A DNA stretch of 64,000 nt, taken from contig NVXD01000016.1 of NCBI GenBank assembly GCA_002746415.1, positions 248,001 through 312,000 of the forward strand. Direction: 5' to 3'. The DNA comes from Flavobacteriaceae bacterium. GTDB lineage: Bacteria > Bacteroidota > Bacteroidia > Flavobacteriales > Flavobacteriaceae. The position numbers and the translations under genes were made by a program. The notes under the pieces were generated by a model, which saw only the letters and a list, made by a program, of their open reading frames with translations, was not told the DNA's origin and did no database searches. Numbering within the stretch: the first letter of the stretch is position 1; the number at the start of each line of letters is the position of its first letter. Positions 25,430 to 33,219 of the stretch are shown piece after piece.

Positions 25430-26602
25430 TTACAAATTTAGCCACTGCTTAAACTCGGCTGCTTTATTTTTGCTGATGATAATATCTACCTCTGAGTTTG
25501 GGTTGACTAGAATTTTAAGCTGATTGTTGCCATATTTTACAATTTTATCAATACCAGATATAGCAATAATAAACTGTCTGTTAGCCCTATAGAAAAAGGC
25601 ACTGTCGAGATTAGAATACAACTCATCCAAGCTTACATTCGTCGTTGAACGTTTGCCATCAAAACATACCACATAAGTAATGGTATGCTCCATATAAATA
25701 TGGGCTATATCTTCAGTAGCTATGGGTAACAACTCATTCCTAACATACGTAAGAATTCTTTTTTTATTTTTCTCTTTTTGTTTATCCTTAGGCTGTTCCG
25801 GTAGATTTTCACTAACTTTTTGCTGATAGTCGCCCACCGCAGCATTTAGCTTAGAAAGATTGATGACCTCATCCTCAAGTTTTTGGTTCTTCAGTTCTAA
25901 CCTTTTTTCATAGGCACTACCAATAAGCCTTACCGTAATCACAGAAGCCAGAATAATGATAAAGCCCATAATGAGTAAAATGTTATAGAACTTATTCTTA
26001 AGGGCATCTATCTGCTCTAAAATTTTATTGGTGTTGGCATGGGCCGCAATGATCCAATCAGAATTGGCTACTGGATACAAATAAATCACTTCTGACTCTT
26101 GCTCAGAATTCTCAAAATTTCGCACCCCCCCAGCTTCTTCCTTGTTCTTTAGCAAGATATAAAAGTCATTTGAGTTTAAATCATCTGTAACAGAAGACAC
26201 AAATGACTGATTAGGACTAACCAACTGCCCTACTCTTTTTATATCTGGGTGACATACTTCTCTCCCAGACCAATCAAAAACAGATACAAAACCCGTATTA
26301 AGATTGGTGCTTTCAATACTCCTTTGCACATTATGAATCACGGTTTCCTTAGGGATTCCATTTTCTAATTGAAAGCCCATTAAAAAAGCAATTTCCTTTG
26401 CTTCTCGCTTACTGGATTCTAATTGGGTTTCCAATAACTGATTGGCACTTGCTTTTACAAAAAACTGTATAGCGATACTGGCAATCACAATAAATATGAC
26501 AGATATGGATAGAAAAGTAAAAAAATAAAGTCGGTCTTTCCTCAAAGCAATGGTATAAAATAATTTTTTAGAAAGCCTAATATAAGTAATTGATTCAAAC
26601 AA
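25430..26602 (-). CDS. Membrane-bound Cache-LytTR transcriptional regulator
   Basis: This 390-residue one-component regulator joins a periplasmic sensor to a DNA-binding domain. Residues 25-49 form a first membrane helix. About 50-200 is a Cache-like sensor (VFDWSGREVCHPDIKRVG and YLYPVANSDWIIAAH). About 207-228 is a second helix, about 230-265 a coiled coil (LELKNQKLEDEVINLSKLNAA), and 285-390 a LytTR domain (HIYMEHTITYVVCFDGKRS, FYRANRQFIIAI, EVDIIISKNKAAEFKQWL). No kinase or receiver domain is present. The start is a TTG at 26602; no ATG is near. It is divergent from the haem c gene at 26763, whose upstream region holds LytTR-like direct repeats. It likely activates both downstream cassettes on sensing a periplasmic ligand. 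Confidence 0.85.
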   Translation of the reverse strand: MFESITYIRLSKKLFYTIALRKDRLYFFTFLSISVIFIVIASIAIQFFVKASANQLLETQLESSKREAKEIAFLMGFQLENGIPKETVIHNVQRSIESTNLNTGFVSVFDWSGREVCHPDIKRVGQLVSPNQSFVSSVTDDLNSNDFYILLKNKEEAGGVRNFENSEQESEVIYLYPVANSDWIIAAHANTNKILEQIDALKNKFYNILLIMGFIIILASVITVRLIGSAYEKRLELKNQKLEDEVINLSKLNAAVGDYQQKVSENLPEQPKDKQKEKNKKRILTYVRNELLPIATEDIAHIYMEHTITYVVCFDGKRSTTNVSLDELYSNLDSAFFYRANRQFIIAISGIDKIVKYGNNQLKILVNPNSEVDIIISKNKAAEFKQWLNL

Positions 26603-26654
26603 TATTAGAAATACCTACAGCCATAACAATTTTAACAAAACACTTGGTCAAAAA

Positions 26655-26706
26655 AATTCCCTTTTAAAGCCAAATATTCCCTCTCACCAACATTTAGTCT
26701 TTATAA
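26655..26706 (+). promoter_or_regulatory. LytTR-type activator site before cassette 1
   Basis: A 52-bp element carries TTCCC at 26657 and 26677, 20 bp apart, followed by GTCTTTATAA at 26697. It matches the element at 29516-29567 in 45 of 52 positions. A -7-like TTGCTTTG lies at 26722-26729, exactly 25 bp after GTC as in the second copy. No TTG stands at the -33 position, as expected for an activator-dependent promoter. Confidence 0.75.
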
Positions 26707-26762
26707 ACCTTTGTAAAATAGTTGCTTTGGTAATAATTAATAAACACATCAAATTTAAAATT

Positions 26763-27134
26763 ATGAAAACGAAAATTAAATTTTTATGTACTGTGTTGGC
26801 TCTTGTTTTGGTTGCTTGCTCCTCTGATAGTGAAGATGATCTTATTCCAGACGATTCAAACAACGGGCAAGGCACCAATGCTGTTTCCTATGACGGAAAC
26901 ATTAAAGCAGCTATTAATGGCAACTGTTTAGGATGTCATTCCAATCCACCAAGAAACGGAGCCCCATTTTCCTTAGCCACTTTTAATGATGTAAAATCAA
27001 GGGCTGATGGAATACTGGCTGCTATAAAAAAGCAAACCAGCGAAAACGGAGCCATGCCACCATCTGGTAGATTACCACAAGCTACGATAGATTTAGTAGA
27101 ACAATGGATTACTGAAGGACATAAAGAAAACTAA
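26763..27134 (+). CDS. Haem c lipoprotein
   Basis: The start at 26763 gives a lipoprotein signal with lipobox LVLVAC (Cys19) and an acidic tether SDSEDDLIPDDSNN. One haem c motif, CLGCH at 55-59, and a candidate axial Met98 in GAMPPSG follow. The total of 123 residues fits a single-haem domain of the type found in cytochrome c lipoproteins of Bacteroidetes. It should face the periplasm and carry electrons. Haem would be attached by the CcsBA system encoded at 43657. It is first in the cassette controlled by the site 26655-26706. Confidence 0.85.
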   Translation: MKTKIKFLCTVLALVLVACSSDSEDDLIPDDSNNGQGTNAVSYDGNIKAAINGNCLGCHSNPPRNGAPFSLATFNDVKSRADGILAAIKKQTSENGAMPPSGRLPQATIDLVEQWITEGHKEN

Positions 27135-27144
27135 AAGAAAAAAA

Positions 27145-27708
27145 ATGAACACTAACAAATTATATTATATGCAGATAGTCTTTGTTGTTTTTCTAAACAT
27201 GGCTGTTGGTCATGCGCAAGAAAAGTACCTAGACAAAAACGGGGATATCACTTTTGAAGCATCAGAGAAATTGTTTGAGGAGGTGAAGGCTACTAACCAA
27301 CAGGTAACAGCTATTATAAATATTAAAACGGGTGAAATAGCCGCATTGGCTTTAATGAAGGGATTTCGTTTTAAAAATTCTTTAATGGAGGAACACTTCA
27401 ATGAAAATTACATGGAATCTGAGTCGTATCCAAAAGCCGTTTTTAAGGGTACAATCATAGATTTTGATTTTTCTAGCCTAACAGAAGTAGCACAAACCTT
27501 TACAACAAAAGGAACACTAGCCTTACATGGAAAAGAAAAGGAAGTTACGACCATTTTGCTTATCCAAAAGGAAAGCAATAGCATTTCTATTACTGGAGAC
27601 TTTAAAGTGACACCTGAGGATTTTGCAATTGAAATTCCCAAAATTGTAAAAAACAAGATTGCCAAGGAGGTTGTTGTGCATATAGCATTTAATATGACGG
27701 TAAAATGA
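27145..27708 (+). CDS. YceI family periplasmic protein (cassette 1)
   Basis: The 187-residue protein has a signal peptide ending in AVGHAQ and a lipocalin-like YceI domain. FRFKNSLMEEHFNENYMESESYPKAVFKG is the core pattern (seen in parts), with GTLALHGKEKEV following. YceI folds bind isoprenoid chains such as polyprenyl quinones. It overlaps the next gene by 4 bp (ATGA). Its paralogue at 31406 shares MxEHFNExYxE, YPKAxFxGxIIDFD and LHGxxK. The function could be to present a quinone or isoprenoid ligand to the redox proteins of the cassette. Confidence 0.88.
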   Translation: MNTNKLYYMQIVFVVFLNMAVGHAQEKYLDKNGDITFEASEKLFEEVKATNQQVTAIINIKTGEIAALALMKGFRFKNSLMEEHFNENYMESESYPKAVFKGTIIDFDFSSLTEVAQTFTTKGTLALHGKEKEVTTILLIQKESNSISITGDFKVTPEDFAIEIPKIVKNKIAKEVVVHIAFNMTVK

Positions 27709-28106
27709 ACTGGAAAAAACACACCTTATTAATTGCTATCATAGCCATGATCTTTTTAATAGCGCTCTATGCAAAGCAATACCTGTATGGGGCACATCGC
27801 GATATAGCCTCAGAGGAAGCTACCTTGGAATTATCCGCACAAGCACTTGCAACAGAGTTCATTACTAATCAAGAAGAAGCTTCAAAAACCTTCTTGGATA
27901 AGGTAATTACTGTTTACGGAAAAAAAACAGCACAAGAATCTATGAGTATTGTGTTAGCTGACCAAGTGCAGGCCAACCTCTTAAATGACCATCCAATAGA
28001 TTTTTCTATGGGTGAGGTCCTCTATTTAAAAGGAAGGATAATCGGATATGATGAACTCCTAGAAATGGTAAAAATTGATCAGGCCACACAAATAATTAAA
28101 AAATAA
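27705..28106 (+). CDS. Membrane-anchored OB-fold-like protein (cassette 1)
   Basis: This 133-residue protein has one N-terminal membrane helix (LLIAIIAMIFLIALYA) and a periplasmic part. That part resembles the tRNA_anti-like OB folds of Bacteroidetes: ALATEFITNQEEASKTFLDKVITVYGK, then a strand ending VLYLKGRIIGYDELLEM. It translates from an ATG overlapping the YceI stop by 4 bp. A paralogue is at 30973. OB folds of this kind have no known periplasmic role; metal or oligosaccharide binding is a guess. Confidence 0.65.
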   Translation: MNWKKHTLLIAIIAMIFLIALYAKQYLYGAHRDIASEEATLELSAQALATEFITNQEEASKTFLDKVITVYGKKTAQESMSIVLADQVQANLLNDHPIDFSMGEVLYLKGRIIGYDELLEMVKIDQATQIIKK

Positions 28107-28120
28107 CAAAACCTCCTAAC

Positions 28121-28966
28121 ATGAAATACATACACATACTTTTCTTTCTACTACCTTTCACTCTATTTTCTCAAGAAGATTTGTTTTCCGAAATTGATAC
28201 CACCGCAGCGGGTGGTTTTGAAACGGCAGCATTTAAAGGCTTAAAAATTGTAAACTTCGAGTCCACTAAAATGGTCTCTCAAAAAGAGCTATACTTTGTA
28301 GTTTCACACAGATTTGGTTCTGTAAAAACAGGATTTAAAGATTTTTTTGGCCTAGATCAGGCGGTTACCCGACTTAATTTTATTTACGGGATATCGGATG
28401 GCGTAAATATTGGTTTTTCTAGAAGCTCCTTTTTAAAAATCTATGAGACTTCTCTTAAACTGCGTTTATTAAGACAAAAAAAAGAAGGCGCTCCTGTTAC
28501 AATCGTGCTTTTTAATAGCTTACTAATAAATACAGCTTTAGACAAAGTAAACCTCCCTGATTTGGAATTTAGAAACCGATTGGGATATACCTCACAATTA
28601 CTCATTTCCTCCAAAATCAACAAAAATTTATCATTAGAAATCATTCCAACATTTTTTCACGATAACCTAGTACAAATAGTTAATCAAGAAAACTCCCAAT
28701 ATGTTTTGGGTATTGGTGGACGCCACAAACTTTCTAAAAGGTGGTCCTTTAATGCTGACTATGGATTTCACCTAAACAGAGTAAGTACTTCTCCTTTTAA
28801 AAACCCTTTATCTATTGGTTTTGATCTGGAAACAGGCGGACATGTGTTTCAATTGCACTTTACCAATGCACAGCCAATGAACACCAACGGTTATCTTGGT
28901 CAGGCTATTGGTGATTGGGGAAAGGGAGATTTTTTCTTTGGATTTAACCTATCACGTATCTTTTAA
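28121..28966 (+). CDS. DUF5777-type outer membrane beta-barrel protein (cassette 1)
   Basis: The 281-residue protein has a signal peptide (IHILFFLLPFTLFSQ) and alternating strands typical of an outer membrane barrel, ending in Phe (FGFNLSRIF) as BAM substrates do. Conserved pieces are FKGLKIVNFESTKM, SHRFGSV, GISDGVNIGFSRSS and GIGGRHKLSKRWS. I assign DUF5777 by resemblance. It probably provides an outer membrane pore or anchor for the redox proteins encoded with it. Its paralogue is at 31944. Confidence 0.78.
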   Translation: MKYIHILFFLLPFTLFSQEDLFSEIDTTAAGGFETAAFKGLKIVNFESTKMVSQKELYFVVSHRFGSVKTGFKDFFGLDQAVTRLNFIYGISDGVNIGFSRSSFLKIYETSLKLRLLRQKKEGAPVTIVLFNSLLINTALDKVNLPDLEFRNRLGYTSQLLISSKINKNLSLEIIPTFFHDNLVQIVNQENSQYVLGIGGRHKLSKRWSFNADYGFHLNRVSTSPFKNPLSIGFDLETGGHVFQLHFTNAQPMNTNGYLGQAIGDWGKGDFFFGFNLSRIF

Positions 28967-28976
28967 AAATAGCATT

Positions 28977-29231
28977 ATGAAATCTGGATTTGCAACCGTA
29001 CACGTAAAAAATACCTTTTGCAGAAAATGTGCAACAGTTATCAAAAAAGAGCTTCTAAACATTATGGATATTACTAATGTCTATATGTATCCTATGGATT
29101 CGTTGGTTGTTTTTAACTTTGTAAAAGCAAATGAACTTTCAACAGCACTCAATCTGCTAACAGACCTTGGGTACCCCCCAAAAGAGGATCTCATAAAAAA
29201 AATTAGGCCTACGTCCCTGTGTAATTGTTAA
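28977..29231 (+). CDS. HMA-like small metal-binding protein
   Basis: The ATG 28977 gives an 84-residue protein. It resembles a heavy-metal-associated domain: ATVHVKNTFCRKCATVIKKEL carries CxxC in a slightly altered loop (FCRKC rather than GMxCxxC), and LLTDLGYPP is the usual second half. The C-terminus ends SLCNC, adding two more cysteines. It has no signal peptide, so it should be cytoplasmic and could carry copper or another soft metal. It is the last gene of cassette 1, followed by a terminator at 29267. The ORF extends upstream, but that overlaps the barrel gene. Confidence 0.65.
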   Translation: MKSGFATVHVKNTFCRKCATVIKKELLNIMDITNVYMYPMDSLVVFNFVKANELSTALNLLTDLGYPPKEDLIKKIRPTSLCNC

Positions 29232-29266
29232 TGCATTTTATGTGCTCTCATCAATACCTTATTCCA

Positions 29267-29298
29267 AACCTTTCAATTAAGCATTGAAGGGTTTTTTT
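29267..29298 (+). terminator. Terminator of cassette 1
   Basis: AACCTTTCAAT (29267-29277) pairs with ATTGAAGGGTT (29283-29293) with one wobble pair, followed by TTTTT. Confidence 0.75.
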
Positions 29299-29515
29299 AG
29301 CTTCAATTTTTACGCTCCGTATGCAAAGAGACAAACTTGACTATCGGACATTTTTTATTTGTCAATAACCCAATTTCAATTTTCAATAATACCTAGTCAG
29401 TTCCATTTCTAAATTTCTCCATTCACCAATAATAAAATATCTAAAAACTTTCACTGTTGTAGATAGCAAACCAATAATAACATAAACCAAATAGCCCAAA
29501 AATCTCGCTTTAATT

Positions 29516-29567
29516 AATTCCCTTTTAAAGCCCATTATTCCCTTTCGCATACATTTTGTCTTTATAA
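29516..29567 (+). promoter_or_regulatory. LytTR-type activator site before cassette 2
   Basis: Second copy of the 52-bp element: TTCCC at 29518 and 29538, GTCTTTATAA from 29558, and TTGTTTTG at 29583-29590. All spacings equal those at 26655-26706. The remaining stretch from 29299 to 29515 shows nothing else that I can name. Confidence 0.75.
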
Positions 29568-29628
29568 GTGTCTAATATGAAGTTGTTTTGGGGCAACATT
29601 AATAGTAAACCTATAAAATAAAAACACC

Positions 29629-30837
29629 ATGAAAAGATTATTATTCCTATTTGTATTATCCATTCTAATTGTAAGTTGTTCAAGCTCTGATGATGATGAT
29701 GATGAAAACAATGGCCCCAACTCTGAAACAGAAACAGAAACAGTTGTTGAAAATGCTGTTAGGTTACAAACCAACAGTACTTTTGGAAACATCTTAAGCG
29801 ATGCCAAGGGCAAAACATTGTATTTCTTTGGCAAGGATGCCAAAGGCACTTCTAACTGCAGTGGAGGTTGTGCAGATGTATGGCCAATATTCTTTGTTAA
29901 TGATTTAACTTTAGATGCAGGTTTAGAAGCATCAAATTTTGGAACTATTACCAGAGCAGATGGAGCCAAACAAAATACTTATAAAGGATGGCCTTTATAT
30001 CTTTTTGCAACTGACGTCGCTGCTGGAGAAGTAAAGGGAGACAATTCCAACAATTTCTTTGTAGCCAAACCTGATTACTCCTTAATGGTAACGGTAGCTC
30101 AATTGGTAGGCAAGGACTCTGGAGGAACAGAAACCAACCTTACAGCTGATTATACTCCAGGTGATGAAGAAACTCTTTACGTAACAGATCCAGAAGGAAA
30201 CACTTTATACATTTTCATCAATGACAAAAAAGATCAAAATAATTTTACTGCAGAAGATTTTTCAAACGATGGTGCGTGGCCAATTTTTAATGCTAGCATT
30301 GATAAGCTTCCGAGTATCCTAAATTCTATTGATTTTGGAACCATAGATGTATTTGGACAAACCCAACTAACCTATAAAGGATGGCCGTTGTATTATTTTG
30401 GTCAGGATCAAGCACGAGGCGACAATTTTGGAGTTGGTTTCCCAATTGCAGGAATTTGGCCCATCATTAACCCTGATACTGAAGAAGCTCCAGAATCAGA
30501 AAATCCTGTAGTGACAACTACCACCTATGAAGTAGGCAACAGCGGAGCTAGTGCTTATATCTTTACTGGTGATGGGTTAAGCAATGCCAATAACCCTGAC
30601 TTTACTTTCAAAAGAGGACAAACCTATGAGTTTAATGTTAACACTCCTGGACACCCATTTTTAATAAATTCAGTACAAGGTACTGGAACAGCTAACGTCT
30701 ATAATGATGGCGTTACTAATAATGGTGCCTCAACGGGAACCATAAGTTTTACAGTGCCTAATGACGCTCCAAACACCTTGTTTTATAACTGCGAGTTTCA
30801 TGGTTCTATGACAGGAACTATTACGATAATTGATTGA
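29629..30837 (+). CDS. Lipoprotein with two Lipoprotein_15 repeats and a C-terminal cupredoxin
   Basis: The 402-residue protein has a lipobox (LIVSCSSS) and an acidic tether DDDDDENN. Residues about 45-145 and 170-285 are two 'secreted repeat' (Lipoprotein_15, PF03640) units. The first has KGKTLYFFGKDAKGTSNCSGGCADVWP; the second has lost the Cys pair. Both carry YKGWPLYxF. The last 110 residues are a cupredoxin, with a likely copper site formed by GHPFLIN and FYNCEFHGSM (His, Cys, His, Met). It is first in cassette 2, behind the site 29516-29567, and parallels the haem c gene of cassette 1. It should sit on the envelope surface and transfer electrons or bind copper. Confidence 0.82.
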   Translation: MKRLLFLFVLSILIVSCSSSDDDDDENNGPNSETETETVVENAVRLQTNSTFGNILSDAKGKTLYFFGKDAKGTSNCSGGCADVWPIFFVNDLTLDAGLEASNFGTITRADGAKQNTYKGWPLYLFATDVAAGEVKGDNSNNFFVAKPDYSLMVTVAQLVGKDSGGTETNLTADYTPGDEETLYVTDPEGNTLYIFINDKKDQNNFTAEDFSNDGAWPIFNASIDKLPSILNSIDFGTIDVFGQTQLTYKGWPLYYFGQDQARGDNFGVGFPIAGIWPIINPDTEEAPESENPVVTTTTYEVGNSGASAYIFTGDGLSNANNPDFTFKRGQTYEFNVNTPGHPFLINSVQGTGTANVYNDGVTNNGASTGTISFTVPNDAPNTLFYNCEFHGSMTGTITIID

Positions 30838-30856
30838 GGAAGTTGAATATTGGACG

Positions 30857-30893
30857 AAACCCTAGGAAATTGCTATGTTTCCTGGGGTTTTTA
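30857..30893 (+). terminator. Terminator after the cupredoxin lipoprotein
   Basis: AAACCCTAGGAAA (30857-30869) pairs with TTTCCTGGGGTTT (30878-30890) with one wobble pair. The T-run is short (TTTTT overlapping the arm), so read-through into the next gene is possible. Confidence 0.6.
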
Positions 30894-30972
30894 CCTTAAC
30901 TCATAAAAAAAACTAATTTGCTGCTTTTGTCATAACTTTATCATAATAAAAGCACTTTTATAACCATCACAA

Positions 30973-31413
30973 ATGAAGTCTAATTCTATAAAACTAATTG
31001 CTATCACAACCTTAGTAGTACTTAGTGCATTTAGTTACTGGTACTTGTCTCGTGATGCTTATATGAATATATTTGAGAAAGAAACTGAAATTTATACGAA
31101 TGCAGAAAAATTAATTTCTTCCTTTGTTTCGAATCAAGATTTGGCAAATGTCACTTTTGTAGAAAAAATAGTGGAAGTCCAGGGAATCGTAAAAGAAGTT
31201 TCCTACCTCAATGATAGGTGCACCATCTTTTTAGAAGCAGGAAAACATGAAACAAAGAACAGTATTATTTGTGATATGCAAACCAACCAACTACACAGTA
31301 TTCATAATCTTAAATCAGGAGATTCCGTTCTAATAAAAGGTCTTTTCAAAGGATTTCTTATGGATGGCATTATGCTAAATTGTGCATTACTCAAAAAAAA
31401 TATTAATGAATAA
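30973..31413 (+). CDS. Membrane-anchored OB-fold-like protein (cassette 2)
   Basis: The 146-residue paralogue of the protein at 27705. It has an N-terminal membrane helix (LIAITTLVVLSAFSYWYL) and then AEKLISSFVSNQDLANVTFVEKIVEVQGIV, and a strand LKSGDSVLIKGLFKGFL matching the other copy. Three cysteines occur in the periplasmic part (DRCTIFL, IICDMQ, LNCALL). The gene order differs from cassette 1: here the OB-like gene precedes yceI. It overlaps the next start by 8 bp. Confidence 0.65.
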   Translation: MKSNSIKLIAITTLVVLSAFSYWYLSRDAYMNIFEKETEIYTNAEKLISSFVSNQDLANVTFVEKIVEVQGIVKEVSYLNDRCTIFLEAGKHETKNSIICDMQTNQLHSIHNLKSGDSVLIKGLFKGFLMDGIMLNCALLKKNINE

Positions 31414-31954
31414 ACTACTAATATTTCTTCTTGTTTTTTCATTTTTTAATGGAACGGGACAAAATCAAGAAAAGATCATTGCCAGGCAAGGACAGGTTTC
31501 TTTTTTCTCCTATACTTCTGTTGAAAATATTAAAGCAAAAAACAATCAAGCCTTAAGTATTATTGATTTTTCCAATAATAAAATAGCAGCAAGTATGTTA
31601 ATGAATGTCTTTGTTTTTGAAAAAACACTCATGCGTGAACATTTTAATGAAAGTTATATTGAGACTGACATCTACCCTAAGGCCACCTTTGAAGGTGAAA
31701 TAATTGATTTTGATAAGTCCTTTAATGGTAAACAAACCAAAATGATTAATGGCATTTTTAGTTTACATGGGGTTAGCAAGCCCATAGAAATAAAAACAGA
31801 AATTGATAATACCAACGGAAATTATATTCTCACGGCTACTTTTGAAACGTTCGTAAAAGACTATGATATTAAAATACCTCCTCTTTTGGCAGGAAATATA
31901 GCCAAAACCATATCGGTAACCTTTAGATTTGAATACGAGCCTTATGAAAAATAG
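31406..31954 (+). CDS. YceI family periplasmic protein (cassette 2)
   Basis: The ATG 31406 lies within the end of the OB-like gene and gives a 182-residue protein with signal peptide MNKLLIFLLVFSFFNGTGQ. The YceI domain contains MREHFNESYIETDIYPKA and GIFSLHGVSKPIEI. It is a paralogue of the 27145 protein, with recognisable but moderate similarity, so the duplication is old. It overlaps the barrel gene start at 31944 by 11 bp. Confidence 0.86.
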   Translation: MNKLLIFLLVFSFFNGTGQNQEKIIARQGQVSFFSYTSVENIKAKNNQALSIIDFSNNKIAASMLMNVFVFEKTLMREHFNESYIETDIYPKATFEGEIIDFDKSFNGKQTKMINGIFSLHGVSKPIEIKTEIDNTNGNYILTATFETFVKDYDIKIPPLLAGNIAKTISVTFRFEYEPYEK

Positions 31955-32858
31955 AAAATTGATTTTAGCATGCTTCTTAATAGTAGGTTTATTAAGTCAA
32001 ACTAATGCTCAGGATAATTTATTAGACATTTTGGATGCGGAGCACCCGAACGAAAAAATATTTACGGCTGCCACTTTTAAGATGACTAGAATTTCCTACG
32101 GACAATCTATTGAAACTAGAAAAAAAGGTACTCTGGAAACCTATTGGTCCTACAGATTTTGGAACATTCCTAATACCAGAACCCAAAGCTTTTTTGCAGA
32201 CAAAGTGTCTGGTAGGCTAGCGTTGGAATATGGTGTTACGGACAGGTTTTCTATGGGTGTTGGATATTCTAATTATGATGATTTATTTGATGGCTTTTTA
32301 AAATACAAATTGGTAAGGCAACAGCCTAGAAATGACGGTTCACCAGTTAGTATCACTCTGTTTCAAGGGGGTAGTTACAATGGTGGTGGCAATCCTTATG
32401 CGAATAATAATGATGATTTTAACAGATTATCCTATACCAGCCAAGTCTTAATTGCACGGAAATTCAATTCCAATTTTTCCTTTCAAATTGCGCCTACAAT
32501 TATCCACAGAGGCATGACCGCATGGCCCTCTGACCCAACTAATACCTTTGCCATGGGTTTTGGTGGCAGGTTTAAAATAAATGGACATTTATCCTTTGTT
32601 TCAGAATATTATTGGGTTACCAATCCGTTAAAATCCAAAGAAACTTTTGATCCTTTTTCCCTAGGGCTTAATTGGGAAATAGGAGGGCTTATGTTTCAGT
32701 GTATGTTAACCAATACCCGTAGTTTGGTGGAGGACACCTACCTAACACAAACTCCTAATAGTTTTAATTTTAAAGCTCCAAATATAAACTTAGGGCTAAC
32801 TGCAATTTATATTTGGCATTTAAAAAAGAAAAAACATCCACCACAGAATAAGCTGTGA
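31944..32858 (+). CDS. DUF5777-type outer membrane beta-barrel protein (cassette 2)
   Basis: Starting at ATG 31944, the 304-residue protein has a signal peptide ending in SQTNAQ. It shares with the 28121 protein the layout of a lead sequence (DILDAEHPNEKIFTAATFKMTRI), GVTDRFSMGVGYSNYDD, LSYTSQVLIARKFNSNFS, GFGGRFKINGHLSF and a terminal strand ending IYIWHLKKKK. The basic tail after the last strand is unusual for a barrel that should end in an aromatic residue. It is the last gene of cassette 2. Confidence 0.76.
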   Translation: MKNRKLILACFLIVGLLSQTNAQDNLLDILDAEHPNEKIFTAATFKMTRISYGQSIETRKKGTLETYWSYRFWNIPNTRTQSFFADKVSGRLALEYGVTDRFSMGVGYSNYDDLFDGFLKYKLVRQQPRNDGSPVSITLFQGGSYNGGGNPYANNNDDFNRLSYTSQVLIARKFNSNFSFQIAPTIIHRGMTAWPSDPTNTFAMGFGGRFKINGHLSFVSEYYWVTNPLKSKETFDPFSLGLNWEIGGLMFQCMLTNTRSLVEDTYLTQTPNSFNFKAPNINLGLTAIYIWHLKKKKHPPQNKL

Positions 32859-33219
32859 AATTCTCACTACTATTTCTGGGTATCTCTTATTATAGGTGCC
32901 CTATTATACTTGTAAACTAGTTTTCTCTTACCTTATAGCATGCTCTCCAGTCATATATATGTAACAACACGTTGGTGCCTCCACAATTAGATGCAACCGC
33001 ATAGGCATGAAAAATATCAGTAAAAACCGCAGAGCATTCCTATATTTCTTTTTTACATACGAAAACAAAGAATTTTTAAAACCCCTTAACCAACTCGTTA
33101 TTAATAAAATAAAAAAACTCGCTATACAATTACTTCACAAAGCAATACAATATGTTGGTGCATATTTAAGAATATTTAAAATTTTGTTCTAATTTAAGAC
33201 GCTAAACGCAACTCAATTT
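32859..33219. other. Intergenic region of 361 bp, no convincing gene
   Basis: A 61-codon plus-strand ORF (33007-33192) is basic and AT-rich (KKLAIQLLHKAIQYVGAYLR) and resembles no family that I know. I regard it as chance. The end of the region must hold the promoter of the ligase gene, but I see no clear TAnnTTTG. Confidence 0.35.

Noticed and set aside
24010-32858. A mobile island carrying the LytTR/YceI genes
   Set aside because: No integrase, insertion sequence, direct-repeat boundary or clear compositional break was seen, although tRNA-Ser lies nearby at 23314.
33007-33192. Plus-strand ORF of 61 codons before the malonyl-CoA ligase gene
   Set aside because: AT-rich composition alone explains the Lys, Ile, Phe and Leu content; no known family, no fitting promoter.
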